Below, piece after piece: positions 42,827-52,357 of a stretch of DNA of 64,000 bases; the stretch's first letter is position 1; the number at the start of each line of letters is the position of its first letter. The notes under the pieces are model-generated. The model was not told the DNA's origin. It worked only from the letters and a program-made list of their open reading frames with translations, and did no database searches. The position numbers and the translations under genes were made by a program. Location: the NCBI GenBank assembly GCA_963707905.1, contig CAVPSA010000018.1, positions 62,001 through 126,000 of the forward strand. Reading direction: 5' to 3'. Source of the DNA: DASXKD01 sp963707905. GTDB lineage: Bacteria > Actinomycetota > Actinomycetes > Streptosporangiales > Streptosporangiaceae.

Positions 42827-43504
42827 GTGACTTCCGATGAGCGATGGCTCGCCGCGGTATGGCCGTTCGTCCGCGGCTGGCTGCCCGCCCCGCCCGGTGC
42901 CGTGGTGGAAATCGGCTGCGGCCCGCTCGGCGGGTTCGTCCCGATGCTGCGCTCCGCCGGTTACGACGCCTCGGGCGTCGACCCGGAGGCGCCGGACGGG
43001 CCGTGGTACCACCAGGTGGAGTTCGAACGGTACGAGCTGCCCGGCCCGGCCGCGGCCGTGGTGGCGTGCGCGTCGCTGCATCATGTCGCCGACCTCGGCG
43101 AGCTGCTGGGCCTGGCCGCGGCGGCGCTGGCCGGCGGCGGCACGATCGTGGTGGTGGAGTGGGCGCGGGAACGGTTCGACGACGCGACCGCCCGGTGGTG
43201 TTTCGACCGGCTGCCGGGGCCCTCGGACGAGCACAACTGGCTGCGGCACCGGCACGACGAATGGCGCGCCTCGGGGCTGCCGTGGGAGGGCTACTGGCGG
43301 GACTGGGCGGCCGGTGAGCACCTGCACCCGGCGGCGGACATCGTCGCCGGACTCGACGCGCGGTTCGACCGGCAGTTCCTTGGCGACGGGCCGTTCTTCT
43401 TCGCCGATCTGGCCGGCGTCAGCGAGGCCGGCGAGCAGGCCGCGATCGATGCCGGGGTGATCCAGCCGAACCGCGTCGCCTACGTCGGCCGCCGCCGCGG
43501 CTAG
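42827..43504 (+). CDS. class I SAM-dependent methyltransferase
   Basis: 225 residues from GTG 42827. Motif I VVEIGCGPLGGFVPMLRSAGYDASGVDPEAP and motif ACASLHHVADLGELL, with the acidic loop, define the Rossmann methyltransferase fold. The C-terminal part (HNWLRHRHDEWRASGLPWEGYWRDW) is specific to a subgroup. Small-molecule target unknown. Separated from the next gene by a strong hairpin. Confidence 0.87.
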   Translation: MTSDERWLAAVWPFVRGWLPAPPGAVVEIGCGPLGGFVPMLRSAGYDASGVDPEAPDGPWYHQVEFERYELPGPAAAVVACASLHHVADLGELLGLAAAALAGGGTIVVVEWARERFDDATARWCFDRLPGPSDEHNWLRHRHDEWRASGLPWEGYWRDWAAGEHLHPAADIVAGLDARFDRQFLGDGPFFFADLAGVSEAGEQAAIDAGVIQPNRVAYVGRRRG

Positions 43505-43567
43505 CCCGCGAACACCTCAGCCCAGCGGGCCGGCCCCGGCCGCCAGGACGTGACTGTCATTTAAAAC

Positions 43568-43611
43568 GCCGGGTAGCCGACGCGATCCACCGGCCACGTC
43601 GGCTACCCGGC
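43568..43611. terminator. terminator hairpin, 15-bp perfect stem
   Basis: GCCGGGTAGCCGACG (43568-43582) and its complement (43597-43611) enclose a 14-base loop; TTTAAAA precedes the stem. It follows the methyltransferase gene and faces the minus-strand receiver-domain gene, so it may serve both. Confidence 0.8.
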
Positions 43612-43764
43612 ACCCCCCCGCACCCGCGCAGAACCCTCTCGCGGGGTCCAGCGCCGGCCAATTCAGTTATATCCGGAACTCAGGTAGCAAAGCTCTCCGG
43701 AAACCCAGTCAGGTAGATCTTTGCCGGTCTCCGGCCGCGCCATGCAAGAATCCGCATGCAATGG

Positions 43765-44550
43765 CTAGGCGCCCGGCTGCCGGGGCGGTCGCGGGCTGGC
43801 GGCCGGCATGACCCGGGCGGCGATATCGCCATAACCGTTACGCCGGCACCAGCTCAGGATGTACCTCGCGTGCTCGCCGCACCACCGGTAGACCACCTCC
43901 GGGGTCATCTTGAGCTCCGGGTTGTGCTCACCGCGGTCTTTGATCAGCGGGCCCAGGTAATCGACCAGCTTTGCCGCCGTGTCGTAGCCCACATGTGCCG
44001 CACCGGCCAGCGTTTCGTGATTGGCGGCCCGGCCGGAAGCGATCGCCCCGGCCAAACGTGCGGCGGTCGAACCCCGCCCCTTTCCGAAATAAGCGTGAAT
44101 TCGTGGAATATCCGGCGGGCTTGCGCCCGCGGAAAATAGCGGGCCGGTGAGGCTGCCGCCCCCGGCAGCGATTTCCACGGCGTCGATCAGCGGCTGGGGC
44201 CCGGTCGACTTGCGGTAGACCCCGACCACCTCGGGCTGCTCCACCGCTTCGTCCAGGTGATCGCGTTCGGAGCCGTGCCCCTGCGCGGCGAAGATCACCG
44301 GTGTCTGCCTGCGGGTCCGGCGGAGCATGTCGAGCACGTCAAGACCGTCGAAGCTGTACTCGACGGCGTAGTCCATCCAGGTGAGGTCGATGACCACCAC
44401 GTCGTACCGCAGCCGGTCACCGAATGCGCGCTGCACCGCGGCCCGGTCCTCGGCTATCCGCACCGAGGCGTCGGTCAGCGCCTGCCGCAGCAGCGGTTCG
44501 ATGATCTTTCCAAGCGCAGCGGCGACCAGGAGCCGTGGCCCGTCCTGCAT
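43765..44550 (-). CDS. receiver-domain (response regulator-like) protein with unknown C-terminal domain
   Basis: 261 residues from ATG 44550. The N-terminal half follows a receiver fold: RLLVAAALGKIIEPLLRQAL, YDVVVIDLTWMDY with the candidate phospho-Asp, TPVIFAAQGHG, VVGVYRKS with the Lys near beta5. The C-terminal half (about 155-255) has helical segments including TLAGAAHVGYDTAAKLVDYLGPLI, which could be a helix-turn-helix. No kinase gene is adjacent, so it appears as an orphan regulator. The DNA-binding role is inference. Confidence 0.65.
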   Translation of the reverse strand: MQDGPRLLVAAALGKIIEPLLRQALTDASVRIAEDRAAVQRAFGDRLRYDVVVIDLTWMDYAVEYSFDGLDVLDMLRRTRRQTPVIFAAQGHGSERDHLDEAVEQPEVVGVYRKSTGPQPLIDAVEIAAGGGSLTGPLFSAGASPPDIPRIHAYFGKGRGSTAARLAGAIASGRAANHETLAGAAHVGYDTAAKLVDYLGPLIKDRGEHNPELKMTPEVVYRWCGEHARYILSWCRRNGYGDIAARVMPAASPRPPRQPGA

Positions 44551-45086
44551 TGTCCTGCCCTTACCTGATATCGGTGTCTCTGCGAGGGCTAGCCGGCCTG
44601 CCGCCGCGCTAGCCGGTGGCGCGCCCCATGTCCGGGCGAGCGCTCATGCGGGCGGCTGGGCGCCCCAGGTTCGTCCCTCCCTTTGACTGCCGCCCCGCCG
44701 CGGGGACCACGCACGGGCCCGCGCACGCAGGGCGGGCCCGGCTCCCGTGCTGGCTGGGAAGGCAGGCAAACCTGGGGTCACCGGCGCGCTCGGGCTGCCG
44801 ATGCGGGCACCGCACGGTACCGCCAGGGCGGATACCGGATAACCCGAATCCGGCGAGGGCGAACGGCCTCAGCCCAGCCACCTCCTTCTGGTCCCCGTCA
44901 CCGGAGACGTTAAGCAAGACCACAGCGGCACGGCAATCGGGAAAACTCCCTACTGCGGAAAATAGCCGGCCGCTGTCCTCATGGCCGATTCCGTGCTAAG
45001 CGCGCCACACTAATGCCCGGGAAGCCGCGATCGCATAAAAACGTCCCATTCTGGCATCGATGGCCGATTCCGCGCCGGGCCATCCG
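44551..45086. other. long intergenic region with no supported gene
   Basis: About 535 bases between two minus-strand regulators. Open frames exist on both strands but give Arg/Pro-rich products without start signals. The 44880-45080 part is AT-richer (TTAAGCAAGACC, CATAAAAACGTCCCATTC) and likely holds the promoter of the receiver-domain gene's upstream neighbour or a small RNA. I see no terminator hairpin or clear repeat. Confidence 0.4.
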
Positions 45087-46742
45087 TTATCGGATGGTGG
45101 TCTCATCGGGACGGACCAGCCCATGTTCCAGCGCGAACAATGTCGCGCCCGCCCGGGTGGACACCCCTGCCTTGCCGTACAGGCGCTGGATGTGGTGATC
45201 GCAGGTCTTCGGTGAGATCCCCAGCCGCCGCGCGACCTGCTTGGTGGCCAGCCCGCTGGCCAGCAGGCCGAGTACCTCGCACTCCCGCTCGGAAAGCCCG
45301 GCCGGCCGGTGGCCGCCCGGCCCTGCGGGCTGGCGTCCCGGGGGCTGGCGTCCGGCCGGCTGGTATCCCGGCGGCTGGCGCCCGGCCGCAGTCACCGTGT
45401 CCCGGGGCTGCGGCTGGCCCGCGGCGGTCAGCACCGCATGCACGGCGTCCGGTGCGAGCCTGCCCGCTTCCGCCTCCCGGCTCAGTTCGCGGGCCGCCGC
45501 CCCGGCCGGCAGCGCCCGCCGGTGCGGCCTCGGCTCGCCCATCGCGTGATAGCAGTCCGCCGCGGCCAGCAGCCAGGCGGTCAGCGGCAGTTCCGCGGAC
45601 CAGCTGCCCCGGTGATAGCCAGAACCGTCGCAGCGCTCACCGTGCGACCCGGCCAGGCGCGCCAGTGGCCGCAGCCCGGCCGCGGTGTCCAGCACGCGCT
45701 CGGTGTGGTACGCGTGCAACCGCACCTGCTCCCGCTCGTCGCGGTTCAGTGGCCCCGGCTTGGCCCACACATTGACCGGGACCGCGACGCGGCCGATGTC
45801 GTGCACAAGCCCCGCCCGGCGGAGCAGCACCTGGTCCGCCTCGGGCAGCCCGGCCACCACCGCGGACCGCTCGGCAAGCCCGGCCACCCCGCGGGAGTGA
45901 CCGATCGTCCACATGCTCTTCAGGTCGGCGAAGTCCGCGATCGCCGACAGGCAGGCGTCCAGCCGCTCCTCGCTCACCACCGGCTGCGGGCCGGGCTCGG
46001 CGAGCAGGGCGGCGTCCCAGATGGACGGCGCGTCCAGGCCCGCATAGGCCCGTTCCCCCAGGGACAGGAAGGCGGCCACCGCGCCCGGGTCAAGACCGGA
46101 ACCGGCGCGCTCGGCGAGCAGGCTGTCCGCCAGCACGCTGCCGCCCTCGTGCCAGGCCATATCCGCGTCCTGTGCCACCTGCATGAGCCGCACCGCCAGC
46201 GGGATCTGGTCCCCGCTCAGCTCTCCCGGCATGCCCCGGCCGTCCCAGCGCTCCCACAGATGCCGCAGCGCCGTCTGGACCTGATCGGGAAGGCCCATCC
46301 GCGCCCCGAGCACGCTGGCCACGTCGCAGTGGCTGGCGGCCCACTTGCGGAACTCGCTGATGCCGCCGAACGCCGACCGGGCCATCGCCGCCGCCCGGGC
46401 GAGCCGGGCCCGCTCGGGATGGGCAACCCGGGTTGCCGTGGCGATCAGGTCCCGCCGGGTACCGAAGGCCACCGCCATCATCTGCGGCCGCGCCGAAAGC
46501 TCGTCGCCGAAGAACCGCGCGTCGATCTCGCTCTCGGCCGTGCACCCGGCGAAGTGCAGCAGCCCGGTATAGAAGACGGTCACCTGATCGCCCTCGGGCA
46601 GGCCCATCGCCCGCGCGATCCGCACCGAGAGCACCGCGGTGCGCAGCCCATGCTCCAGCGGCTGACCCATTGCCAGGTCAGTGGCCAGCGACAAGGCCCC
46701 GACGGCCTCGGCCAGCCGCAATGGCCGGGAGATCGCGGTCAT
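45087..46742 (-). CDS. HD-GYP-like phosphohydrolase with C-terminal LuxR-type HTH
   Basis: 551 residues from ATG 46742; a GTG at 46808 is an alternative. The HD-GYP-like part (about 275-415) contains HSRGVAGLAERSAVVAGL, LVHDIGRVAVPVNVWAKPGPL and SHGERCDGSGYHRG; the GYP motif reads GYH. A degenerate first HD region lies at about 15-190. A Pro/Gly/Gln-rich linker with GRQPPG/YQPAGRQPPG repeats (about 455-485) joins the LuxR HTH at about 485-550 (LSERECEVLGLLASGLATKQVARRLGISPKT). Possibly couples cyclic-dinucleotide or other nucleotide hydrolysis to transcription. Confidence 0.82.
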   Translation of the reverse strand: MTAISRPLRLAEAVGALSLATDLAMGQPLEHGLRTAVLSVRIARAMGLPEGDQVTVFYTGLLHFAGCTAESEIDARFFGDELSARPQMMAVAFGTRRDLIATATRVAHPERARLARAAAMARSAFGGISEFRKWAASHCDVASVLGARMGLPDQVQTALRHLWERWDGRGMPGELSGDQIPLAVRLMQVAQDADMAWHEGGSVLADSLLAERAGSGLDPGAVAAFLSLGERAYAGLDAPSIWDAALLAEPGPQPVVSEERLDACLSAIADFADLKSMWTIGHSRGVAGLAERSAVVAGLPEADQVLLRRAGLVHDIGRVAVPVNVWAKPGPLNRDEREQVRLHAYHTERVLDTAAGLRPLARLAGSHGERCDGSGYHRGSWSAELPLTAWLLAAADCYHAMGEPRPHRRALPAGAAARELSREAEAGRLAPDAVHAVLTAAGQPQPRDTVTAAGRQPPGYQPAGRQPPGRQPAGPGGHRPAGLSERECEVLGLLASGLATKQVARRLGISPKTCDHHIQRLYGKAGVSTRAGATLFALEHGLVRPDETTIR

Positions 46743-47064
46743 CACACCGATCCCAGGGGCGTACGCCGGCCGGGGACGGCCTGCCCGCGGGGTGGGCAGG
46801 CTCAGCACACCGGGCCGGGACCCCTGCTTCTTTAGTCATACACCGAGCCACGCCAACTCCGGGAATTACGTGCGGCCGGACGTTCCGTATCGCCTGATTC
46901 CTAGGCTTTTGGGGTGAGCCCGGCTGCTCCGGGCAACCAGCCCGACCATAAGCCCGGAGGGCGCCGGGACCGGCCGTGGCCCGGCGAAGTACCGTTTGAA
47001 TCCCTGGGGCGCAGGCGGTGCGCGCTCGCGCGCGGGAAGCACGACCAGCCAAGAAGGAGGGCGC
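46743..47064. other. divergent intergenic region before the epoxide-hydrolase-like gene
   Basis: About 320 bases between the HD-GYP/LuxR gene and the plus-strand hydrolase. It may include the extended N-terminus of the former (to 46808). The rest, with AT-richer CCGTATCGCCTGATTCCTAGGC near 46885, should carry divergent promoters. No gene supported. Confidence 0.4.
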
Positions 47065-47877
47065 ATGAGCCGGGTGGAGGTCGACGGAGTCGGTATCGAG
47101 TACGAGGTCCACGGTGCGGGGCGCCCGGTCGTGCTGCTGCACGGGTTCCCCGACACCGGGCGGCTCTGGCGGCATCAGGTCCCGGCCTTGGCCGAGGCCG
47201 GATTCCAGGTCATCGTCCCCGACCTGCGCGGCTACGGCCGTTCGGACAAGCCGCAGGCCGTTGACGCCTACTCCATTCCGCTGCTGGCCGGGGATGTCAT
47301 GGCGATCCTCACCGAACTGGGGATCGGCAAGGCCCACGTGGTGGGTCACGACTGGGGCGCCGCCCTGGCCTGGGCGCTCGCTTCCTTCGCCCCCGGCAAC
47401 GTGGACCACCTGGCGGTCCTGTCCGTGGGCCATCCGGCGGGTTTCCTGCGAACCCTGGAGCAGCGCCAGAAGTCGTGGTACATGCTGCTGTTCCAGTACG
47501 CCGGCATCGCCGAGCGCTGGCTGTCCGAGGACAACTGGGTGAACTTCCGTGCCTGGGCCGGCCATCCGGACACCGACCAGGTGATCGCCGAACTGGAAGC
47601 CAGCGGGTCGCTCACGCCCGGCCTCAACTACTACCGGGCCAACATCCCGCCCGAGAGCTGGGTCGCGCCGCCGATGCAGCTCCCCCCGGTGCAGGCGCCG
47701 ACCATGGGCATCTGGAGCACCGGGGACATCGCCCTCACCGAGGTGCAGATGACCGACTCGGCCAAGAACGTCGCCGGGCCGTGGCGGTACGAGCGCCTGG
47801 ACGGCCCGGGTCACTGGATGCAACTCGAAGCACCCGGCCAGGTGACCAGCCTGCTGCTGGACTTCCTGCCGCGCTGA
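47065..47877 (+). CDS. alpha/beta-hydrolase, epoxide hydrolase-like
   Basis: 270 residues from ATG 47065, GAAGGAGG upstream. LLHGFPDTGRLWRHQVPALAEAGFQVIVPDLRGYGRSDKP is the oxyanion motif region. The nucleophile elbow VVGHDWGAALAWALA has an Asp (GHDWG), as in epoxide hydrolases and haloalkane dehalogenases. The catalytic His lies in DGPGHWMQLEAPGQV. A cap domain occupies about residues 130-210. It should hydrolyse an epoxide or similar; the substrate is unknown. Confidence 0.88.
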   Translation: MSRVEVDGVGIEYEVHGAGRPVVLLHGFPDTGRLWRHQVPALAEAGFQVIVPDLRGYGRSDKPQAVDAYSIPLLAGDVMAILTELGIGKAHVVGHDWGAALAWALASFAPGNVDHLAVLSVGHPAGFLRTLEQRQKSWYMLLFQYAGIAERWLSEDNWVNFRAWAGHPDTDQVIAELEASGSLTPGLNYYRANIPPESWVAPPMQLPPVQAPTMGIWSTGDIALTEVQMTDSAKNVAGPWRYERLDGPGHWMQLEAPGQVTSLLLDFLPR

Positions 47878-47947
47878 CTGGCATGGTCGGGCAGGTGTAC
47901 CTGGGCCGCGGCCGGGTACTGAGCGAGCTTCGACGCGAGGAGGAAGC

Positions 47948-48133
47948 ATGGCCGGCAAGTTCGTGCTGAAGAAAGGGTCGAGCGGCAAGTACCACTTCAA
48001 TCTCGTCGCCGCTAACGGGCAGGTGATCGCGACCAGCGAGACTTACGAGCGCAAGCAGTCCGCTCTGCACGGGATCGAGTCGGTGAAGGAGAACGCTCCC
48101 GGCGCCGAGGTCGACGACCAGACGGGCGAGTAG
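47948..48133 (+). CDS. yegP: YegP/DUF1508 family small protein
   Basis: 61 residues from ATG 47948, GAGGAAG upstream. KFVLKKGSSGKYHFNLVAANGQVIATSETYERKQSALHGIESVKENA is the complete single-copy DUF1508 (YegP) motif. Function unknown in the family. It follows the epoxide-hydrolase-like gene by 70 bases and may share its transcript. Confidence 0.92.
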   Translation: MAGKFVLKKGSSGKYHFNLVAANGQVIATSETYERKQSALHGIESVKENAPGAEVDDQTGE

Positions 48134-48283
48134 CCCGCGGGCGGGGCGGCTCAGCCGTCAGGCGGTGGGCGGACCAGCCCCATCGCGTCGGCCAGGCGGA
48201 GGACTCAGCGAGCACCGGGTCGTGCCCGGCGATGCACCGCCGCCGGGACGATTACCGGCAGCATGAGTGGCTAGGAGCTGATC

Positions 48284-48892
48284 ATGAACGATGACGCCGG
48301 CCTGCCGGCCGTGGCCGCCGAGTTCCTTGCCCTGGCCGGGCTGCTCGATTCCGCGACCGACGCCCAATGGGACACGCCATCGCTGTGCGCGGGATGGCGG
48401 GTCCGCGAGGTGATCGCGCACATGACCATGGCAGCGCGCTACTCCGAAGAGGAGTTCATGGCCGAGTTGCGCCGATGCGAGTTCGACTTCGGCCGGTTGT
48501 CGAACGAGGTCGCCGCCCGGGACGCCGAACTGCCCGCCAGCGAACTGGTGGCCAACCTGCGATCCGAGGTGATGGCGCACTGGACGCCGCCGGGCGGCGG
48601 GTGGCACGGCGCTCTCAACCATGTGGTGATCCACGGCCTGGACGTGACCGTGCCACTGGGAGAGCCGCGCCGGCCCCCGGATGCCACGATCCGGGCCGCC
48701 CTGGACGACCTCACCGCGGGTGGTGTGCAGGCCCACTTCGGCACCAGCATCGAGGGGCGCAGCCTGCAGGCTACCGACCTGGACTGGTCGTACGGCTCGG
48801 GCCCGGTGCTGCGCGGCCCGGCCGGATACCTGGCACTGGTGATGTGCGGCCGGAAGGTCCCCGAGGGACGGCTCGAAGGCGAGCCGCTCTAA
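48284..48892 (+). CDS. mycothiol-dependent maleylpyruvate isomerase/DinB-like protein
   Basis: 202 residues from ATG 48284, GGAGCTG upstream. The N-terminal DinB four-helix bundle has the metal-ligand pattern GWRVREVIAHMTM and NHVVIHGLDVTVPL, including the two conserved His. The C-terminal part (TDLDWSYGSGPVLRGPAGYLALVMCGR) is the SCP2-like domain. The actinobacterial family uses mycothiol as cofactor in isomerases and related enzymes. Substrate unknown. It supports an actinomycete origin of the DNA. Confidence 0.85.
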   Translation: MNDDAGLPAVAAEFLALAGLLDSATDAQWDTPSLCAGWRVREVIAHMTMAARYSEEEFMAELRRCEFDFGRLSNEVAARDAELPASELVANLRSEVMAHWTPPGGGWHGALNHVVIHGLDVTVPLGEPRRPPDATIRAALDDLTAGGVQAHFGTSIEGRSLQATDLDWSYGSGPVLRGPAGYLALVMCGRKVPEGRLEGEPL

Positions 48893-48912
48893 CAGCTTGC
48901 GTCCTGAGGTCG

Positions 48913-50001
48913 CTACTCGTCGAGCGGCGGCATCCCCAGGCATTCGCGGAAAGAGTTCTCGACCACCGTCGCCGGGGCGTGGCTGCCCATTGTCCCGGTC
49001 ACGAAGGCGAACGCGTAGCGGCCCGTGGTGCTGGCCCCTGCGTAGCTGCCGCCAGATCCGCCCATGCCGAACCCGTCGGTGTCCACACCGAACCCCAGGC
49101 CCCACGCACTGTGCTCACCGAAGACCGCATCCACGCCCGCGCACTGAGCCGTAGTGGCCTCACGGAGCAGCGCGGGCGAAAGAAGCTTGCCTGCCAGCAG
49201 TGCTGCGTACAGCCCGGCGGCACCGCGGGCAGTCCCGTGCCCGTTGACGGCAGGCACTTCGGCCGCGCGCCACGCGCTGCTGTTGACCACTGCCGGATCG
49301 AAGGCACCCGGCGGGTTGGCCACCGCCCGCCGGTACAGCTGCGGCATCCCGGCCGCCCGCTGCTCGCTGAAGTATTCAGCCACGCCGGTCAGATCGACCG
49401 CCCTGGCCTGCTCGGCTGCGGTGAGGCCTACGAAGAAATCCATGCCCAGCGGGCCGCATACCTCCTCGCGGAGGAAACGCCCGATCCCGCGGCCGTCGGC
49501 GCGCCGGACCAGCTCACCAATGAGATGGCCGTAAAACAGCGCCGACTCGCCATGCGCGGTTCCCGGCTCCCATTCCGGCTCTTGTGCGGCGAGCAGCGAG
49601 CACAGCCAGTCCCAGTCATAGAACGCCGCGGTGGGGGCGGGCTCATCCAGCGCCACCACGCCTGCCTGGTGGGACAGCAGTTGCCGTACGTCGGCGCGGG
49701 CCTTGAACTGCGGCCACCAGCGCTGCACCGGCGCATCCAGCTCCAGCTGGCCGCGGTCGATCAGCAACAGTGCGCACATGGCCGCGAACGGTTTGGAAAC
49801 CGAATAGGGCTGCACGAGGCTGCTGGCTCGCCACGGCCTGGTGCCGCCCGCGTCCGCCCAGCCGCCCCACAGGTCCACGACCCATGCGCCGTTCCACCAC
49901 GCGGCGACGGCAGCCCCCGTCCCGGCCTGGTCGGCCAGCACCTGGCCGAATGCTTCACGCACCGCTTCGAACCGGCGGTCTACCTGTCCGCCCACCTGCA
50001 T
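48913..50001 (-). CDS. class C beta-lactamase-related serine hydrolase
   Basis: 362 residues from ATG 50001; a GTG at 50019 is possible. The nucleophile motif YSVSKPFAAMCALLLID (SxxK) and the YGHLIGELV (YxN-like; here Tyr-Gly-His) segment define the family, with HGTARGAAGLYAALL near the C-terminus. It is cytoplasmic by sequence (no signal peptide), like EstB-type esterases. Reaction: hydrolysis of an ester or peptide bond; substrate unknown. It converges on the isomerase-like gene. Confidence 0.87.
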   Translation of the reverse strand: MQVGGQVDRRFEAVREAFGQVLADQAGTGAAVAAWWNGAWVVDLWGGWADAGGTRPWRASSLVQPYSVSKPFAAMCALLLIDRGQLELDAPVQRWWPQFKARADVRQLLSHQAGVVALDEPAPTAAFYDWDWLCSLLAAQEPEWEPGTAHGESALFYGHLIGELVRRADGRGIGRFLREEVCGPLGMDFFVGLTAAEQARAVDLTGVAEYFSEQRAAGMPQLYRRAVANPPGAFDPAVVNSSAWRAAEVPAVNGHGTARGAAGLYAALLAGKLLSPALLREATTAQCAGVDAVFGEHSAWGLGFGVDTDGFGMGGSGGSYAGASTTGRYAFAFVTGTMGSHAPATVVENSFRECLGMPPLDE

Positions 50002-50065
50002 CCAGCCAGTCTGCGTCACCAGCCCCGGGGCCGCCAGCCCGTCCTGGGACGCGCCGCGGCGGGGC

Positions 50066-51415
50066 TCATGCGGTCCAGGCGATAGGCAGCCGCTTGACGC
50101 CGCGCTGGAAGTTCGATCGCAGGTAAGCGGGCTCGCCGGCGTATCTGAGGGCGGACGTGCGGGCCAGGACCTCATCGAACAGCGCACGCATCTGGGTGCG
50201 GGCAAGGTGAGCACCGAGGCAGAAGTGCGGGCCGTGGCCGAACACCATGTGGGGGTTGGGGTGGCGGTGGATGTCAAACCGGCCGGCGTCGGCGAAGACG
50301 GCTTCGTCGCGGTTGGCCGAGGCGAATGAGACGACCACCTTGTCCCCCTCGCCGATGCGCTGGCCGCTGAGTTCGCATTCGGCGGTCGCCGTCCGGCGGA
50401 AGGTCATCACCGGCGTCCACCAGCGCAGCATCTCTTCGACCGCGGCGGGCATCAGCGCCGGATCCGAGCGCAGCTCATCCTGTGCGCCCGGGTGATCGAG
50501 CAGTGCGATGCAAGCCCCGGGCAGGCCATTGCGCAGTGTCTCGTTCCCGGCCACGGCAAACAGCCAGAACATGTTCTCGAACTCAGCCACCGACACCTGG
50601 CCGCCGTCGTCGTCCACCTGTGCCAGCAGGATCGACATCACGTCATCTCCCGGGTGGCGCCGCTTGTGTTCGGCGAGCAGATGGGCGTAGGCGTAGAGGT
50701 CCGGCATGCCTTCCCTGGTCCGCGGATCAGGCATCCTGCCGTCACTGCCTGGCACCGGCCGTAGCGCCAGTGCCTGCCTGGCCATGGGGGTGCCTTCGGC
50801 GGGGTCGAACTCGGCCGAGGAGGCATAGTCCGGGTCCTGGTAGCCGATCACCCGGTTGGACCAGTCGAAGAGCAGCCAGCGGTCTTGCCGCGGCACGCCC
50901 AGTATGTCGGCCAGCGTGAGCAGCGGCAGATCCGCGGCGACGTCCTTGGCGAAGTCGCATTCACCCTGCGGGCCGGTGAACACCCGATCGCAGATGGCCC
51001 GCGTATGACCTCGGATACGGTGCTCAAGCTGGGAGACCGCCCGCCGCGTGAACGACCGGGTCAGCAGCCGCCGCAGCCGGGAGTGATCTGGCGGGTCCAT
51101 GTTGAGCATCATTTGCCTGACGTAGCCGAGCGCCTGCGGCGTCGCCGGGTCACGGATCTGCGTGGCTCCCCGTGCGGAAGCGAACAACTGCGGCCTGGCC
51201 AGCACCGATTCGACATCCGCGTGCCGCAGCACCAGCCAGAACCCTGGGCCTGCGGGCCAGCCCAGGACGGGAATCTCGGGCACCCATGCGACCGGGGCCG
51301 CGGTTCGCAGCCGGGTCAGTGCCTCGAACGGCACCCCGTCGACGTAGGTGGCGGGATCAAAGACGACCTCAGTATCGGGCCGGGCAGGCCGTGCCGTTGT
51401 CATTTGGCGCCCCAT
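50066..51415 (-). CDS. cytochrome P450
   Basis: 449 residues from ATG 51415, GAGGT close upstream; longer starts lack a site. I-helix AVAGNETLRNGL (AGxET), K-helix EEMLRWWTPVMTFRR (ExxR), and the haem ligand loop FGHGPHFCLGAHLAR with the proximal Cys. RHADVESVLARPQLFASARGATQIRDP and NMDPPDHSRLRRLLTRSFT resemble soluble actinobacterial P450s of the CYP124/125/142 type. It needs ferredoxin and reductase, which are not adjacent. It could act on sterols, fatty acids or terpenes; that is inference. Confidence 0.92.
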   Translation of the reverse strand: MGRQMTTARPARPDTEVVFDPATYVDGVPFEALTRLRTAAPVAWVPEIPVLGWPAGPGFWLVLRHADVESVLARPQLFASARGATQIRDPATPQALGYVRQMMLNMDPPDHSRLRRLLTRSFTRRAVSQLEHRIRGHTRAICDRVFTGPQGECDFAKDVAADLPLLTLADILGVPRQDRWLLFDWSNRVIGYQDPDYASSAEFDPAEGTPMARQALALRPVPGSDGRMPDPRTREGMPDLYAYAHLLAEHKRRHPGDDVMSILLAQVDDDGGQVSVAEFENMFWLFAVAGNETLRNGLPGACIALLDHPGAQDELRSDPALMPAAVEEMLRWWTPVMTFRRTATAECELSGQRIGEGDKVVVSFASANRDEAVFADAGRFDIHRHPNPHMVFGHGPHFCLGAHLARTQMRALFDEVLARTSALRYAGEPAYLRSNFQRGVKRLPIAWTA

Positions 51416-51603
51416 GATTACCTCGACGGGCTTCGCGGCGTTACGCCGGCCCTCGCTGCCATAGTTCCTGCCCTCGCCGGCGTTATCCACCTCAGTCGTC
51501 ATCAGCAGGCCTGCCGGGGCGGGCGGCTTCCCCGGCACGAGACCGTACCCAGGTGCCCGCGTGGGACAGGCCCGGCTCGCGGGCGCAATGGCAGACTGCC
51601 GCT

Positions 51604-52356
51604 ATGGCGGCGGATCTGCGTGTCCACGAAGGCGGCAGCGGGGAACCGCTCCTGGTGCTGCTGCACGGCCTTGGCGCGACCGGTGACGTCTGGGATGGCT
51701 GGCGGCCGTTGCTCGCCGGCCGGTGGCCGGGGCGCTGGCTGGCGCCGGACCTGCCCGGTCATGGTGGTTCGCCGCCGCTGTCTGCGTATACCTTCGACGG
51801 CTTCGCGGCCGCGGTCGCCGGCATCGTCCAGCGCAGTGCCCGCACCGTCGTGCTGGGACATTCGCTGGGCGGCGTCGTCGGCCTGGCCGTGGCCAGCGGC
51901 AGGTTCCCCGTTGCTGTGGAGGCGGTCATAGGCCTGGGGATCAAGGTCGCGTGGACCGGCGAGGAACTGCAGCGGGCCCAGGCCCTGGCTCACCGGCCGC
52001 CGGCCTGGTTCGCCTCGCGTGACGAGGCCGCCGCCCGCTACCTGCGGGTGTCGGGTCTGGCCGGCCTGCTGCCAGCCGGCGACCCGGCCGTGGACGCGGG
52101 ACTGCGTGAGCAGGACGGGCGATGGCGGCTGGCGATGGATCCGGGTGCCTTCGCGGTCGGGGCGCCCGACATGGCGCAGTTGGTGGCGCGATCGCAGGCC
52201 GCGGTGACCCTTGCCCGCGGCGAACACGACCCGATGAACACCGATGCGCAGCTGGCCAAGCTCGGCCCCCGGACGGTCACACTCCCCGGCCTCGGTCACA
52301 ACGCCCATGTCGAGAGCCCGGCAGCCTCGATCGCCCTGCTCACCGCCTACCGGTGA
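51604..52356 (+). CDS. alpha/beta-hydrolase
   Basis: 250 residues from ATG 51604. LLVLLHGLGATGDVWDGWRPLL, DLPGHGGSPPL, the nucleophile VVLGHSLGGVVGLAVASG (GHSLG, Ser) and the catalytic His in LGHNAHVESPAAS are all present. LARGEHDPMNTDAQLAKLG carries the acid. Family: serine esterases/lipases and thioesterases. Divergent from the P450 gene, so it may use a related pathway; unproven. Confidence 0.88.
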   Translation: MAADLRVHEGGSGEPLLVLLHGLGATGDVWDGWRPLLAGRWPGRWLAPDLPGHGGSPPLSAYTFDGFAAAVAGIVQRSARTVVLGHSLGGVVGLAVASGRFPVAVEAVIGLGIKVAWTGEELQRAQALAHRPPAWFASRDEAAARYLRVSGLAGLLPAGDPAVDAGLREQDGRWRLAMDPGAFAVGAPDMAQLVARSQAAVTLARGEHDPMNTDAQLAKLGPRTVTLPGLGHNAHVESPAASIALLTAYR

Positions 52357-52357
52357 T

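Noticed and set aside
44616..44999. Plus-strand open frame in the gap before the HD-GYP/LuxR gene
   Set aside because: Low-complexity product, no ribosome site, no recognised family.
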